Assembly: GCA_019722365.1 (NCBI GenBank)
Contig: JADFUC010001677.1
Coordinates: forward strand, 45,236 to 109,235
Direction: 5' to 3'
Length of the DNA stretch: 64,000 nucleotides
Origin: Lithospermum erythrorhizon
Lineage: Eukaryota > Streptophyta > Magnoliopsida > Boraginales > Boraginaceae
Shown: positions 63,663-64,000 of the stretch, one piece after another
Layout of the letters: every line of letters starts with the position of its first letter
How positions within the stretch are numbered: position 1 is the first letter of the stretch
The notes under the pieces: model-generated
Databases searched by the model: none
Seen by the model: only the letters and a program-made list of their open reading frames with translations
What the model was told of the DNA's origin: nothing
Position numbers and translations under genes: made by a program

Positions 63663-64000
63663 TGATTAGCGAATATTTGTCATAGCTTTTAGATGATTTT
63701 GGGTACTTTATTACTCATAATTTGGGTTGTTTTGGTTGTTTATTGACAAATATTATATATTATGTGATTCATTTTATTATAATTTTTGAAATATGTGCTA
63801 ATTTAGATAAAGAAATGGCTAAAAGAGAAATTAAAATGAAATATGTAATTTTTCCGAAGAGGGACAAAAGTCTCATCGAAAAAGGAAAGAAGAAAAGGTG
63901 GTCTGATTATATACAAAAGCCTGTCGAGAATAAAAGACCTAATTAACCTACTACTATATAAAGTCAGTTATGAGCAATGCAACTGAACGAAGCAATGGAG
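63663..64000 (+). mobile_element. Athila/Tat-type 3' LTR, cut by window end
   Basis: It matches 55451-55731 in order: the tgacaaatattatatattatg block, the gacaaaagtc block, the caaaagcctgtc block and the tactactatataaagtc block. Small indels distinguish the two copies. The remainder lies outside the window. Confidence 0.75.

Overview
This is a plant nuclear window. It contains one intact, intron-rich nuclear gene for a plastid enzyme, the biotin carboxylase subunit of heteromeric acetyl-CoA carboxylase, set in about 55 kb of old, nested LTR retrotransposons. The 16-exon gene with clean GT-AG introns, the chloroplast transit peptide and the retrotransposon families point to a dicot with a repeat-rich genome. 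An asterid is plausible, but I cannot prove the order. Retroelement reading frames are broken everywhere by stops and short indels. The biotin carboxylase exons all join in frame, which argues for real decay of the repeats rather than poor sequence.

Layout, left to right. (1) 1-6252: minus-strand Ty3/gypsy gag-pol fragment cut by the window edge, with a 4.1 kb 5' LTR that holds an internal tandem duplication. (2) 6253-9990: an AT-rich stretch with a CACTA-like terminus, a (TA)n run and the 3' end of a Ty1/copia element. (3) 9991-21864: three LTRs of one subfamily ('B'). Two of them face each other as a 2.4 kb palindrome, and one of these also pairs with the third around a 4.3 kb internal region without recognisable protein. 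(4) 21865-23275: part of another LTR with a minisatellite. (5) 23280-26250: minus-strand Ty1/copia gag-integrase-RT remnant, then AT-rich DNA to 27372. (6) 27373-33844: the 5' half of a minus-strand Tekay-type chromovirus with its 5' LTR. (7) 33845-44888: the gene island, with an unidentified exon-like fragment and then biotin carboxylase on the minus strand (coding 43315 to 35912, 5' UTR to about 43600). (8) 44889-55298: a complete but dead Tekay-type element, with two 2.4 kb LTRs, primer site, polypurine tract, gag, RT, RNase H, integrase and chromodomain, and an extra tandem copy of its gag start plus primer site. (9) 55451-64000: a plus-strand Athila/Tat-type gypsy element that keeps gag and protease but shows no RT or integrase. 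Its 5' LTR is split by a B-type solo LTR with a perfect 5-bp target-site duplication, and its 3' LTR runs off the window.

No operon-like or defence-like system is visible. The most informative features are structural: duplicated LTR and leader segments, an LTR palindrome, a non-coding LTR element, a pol-less Athila derivative, and a datable nesting order.
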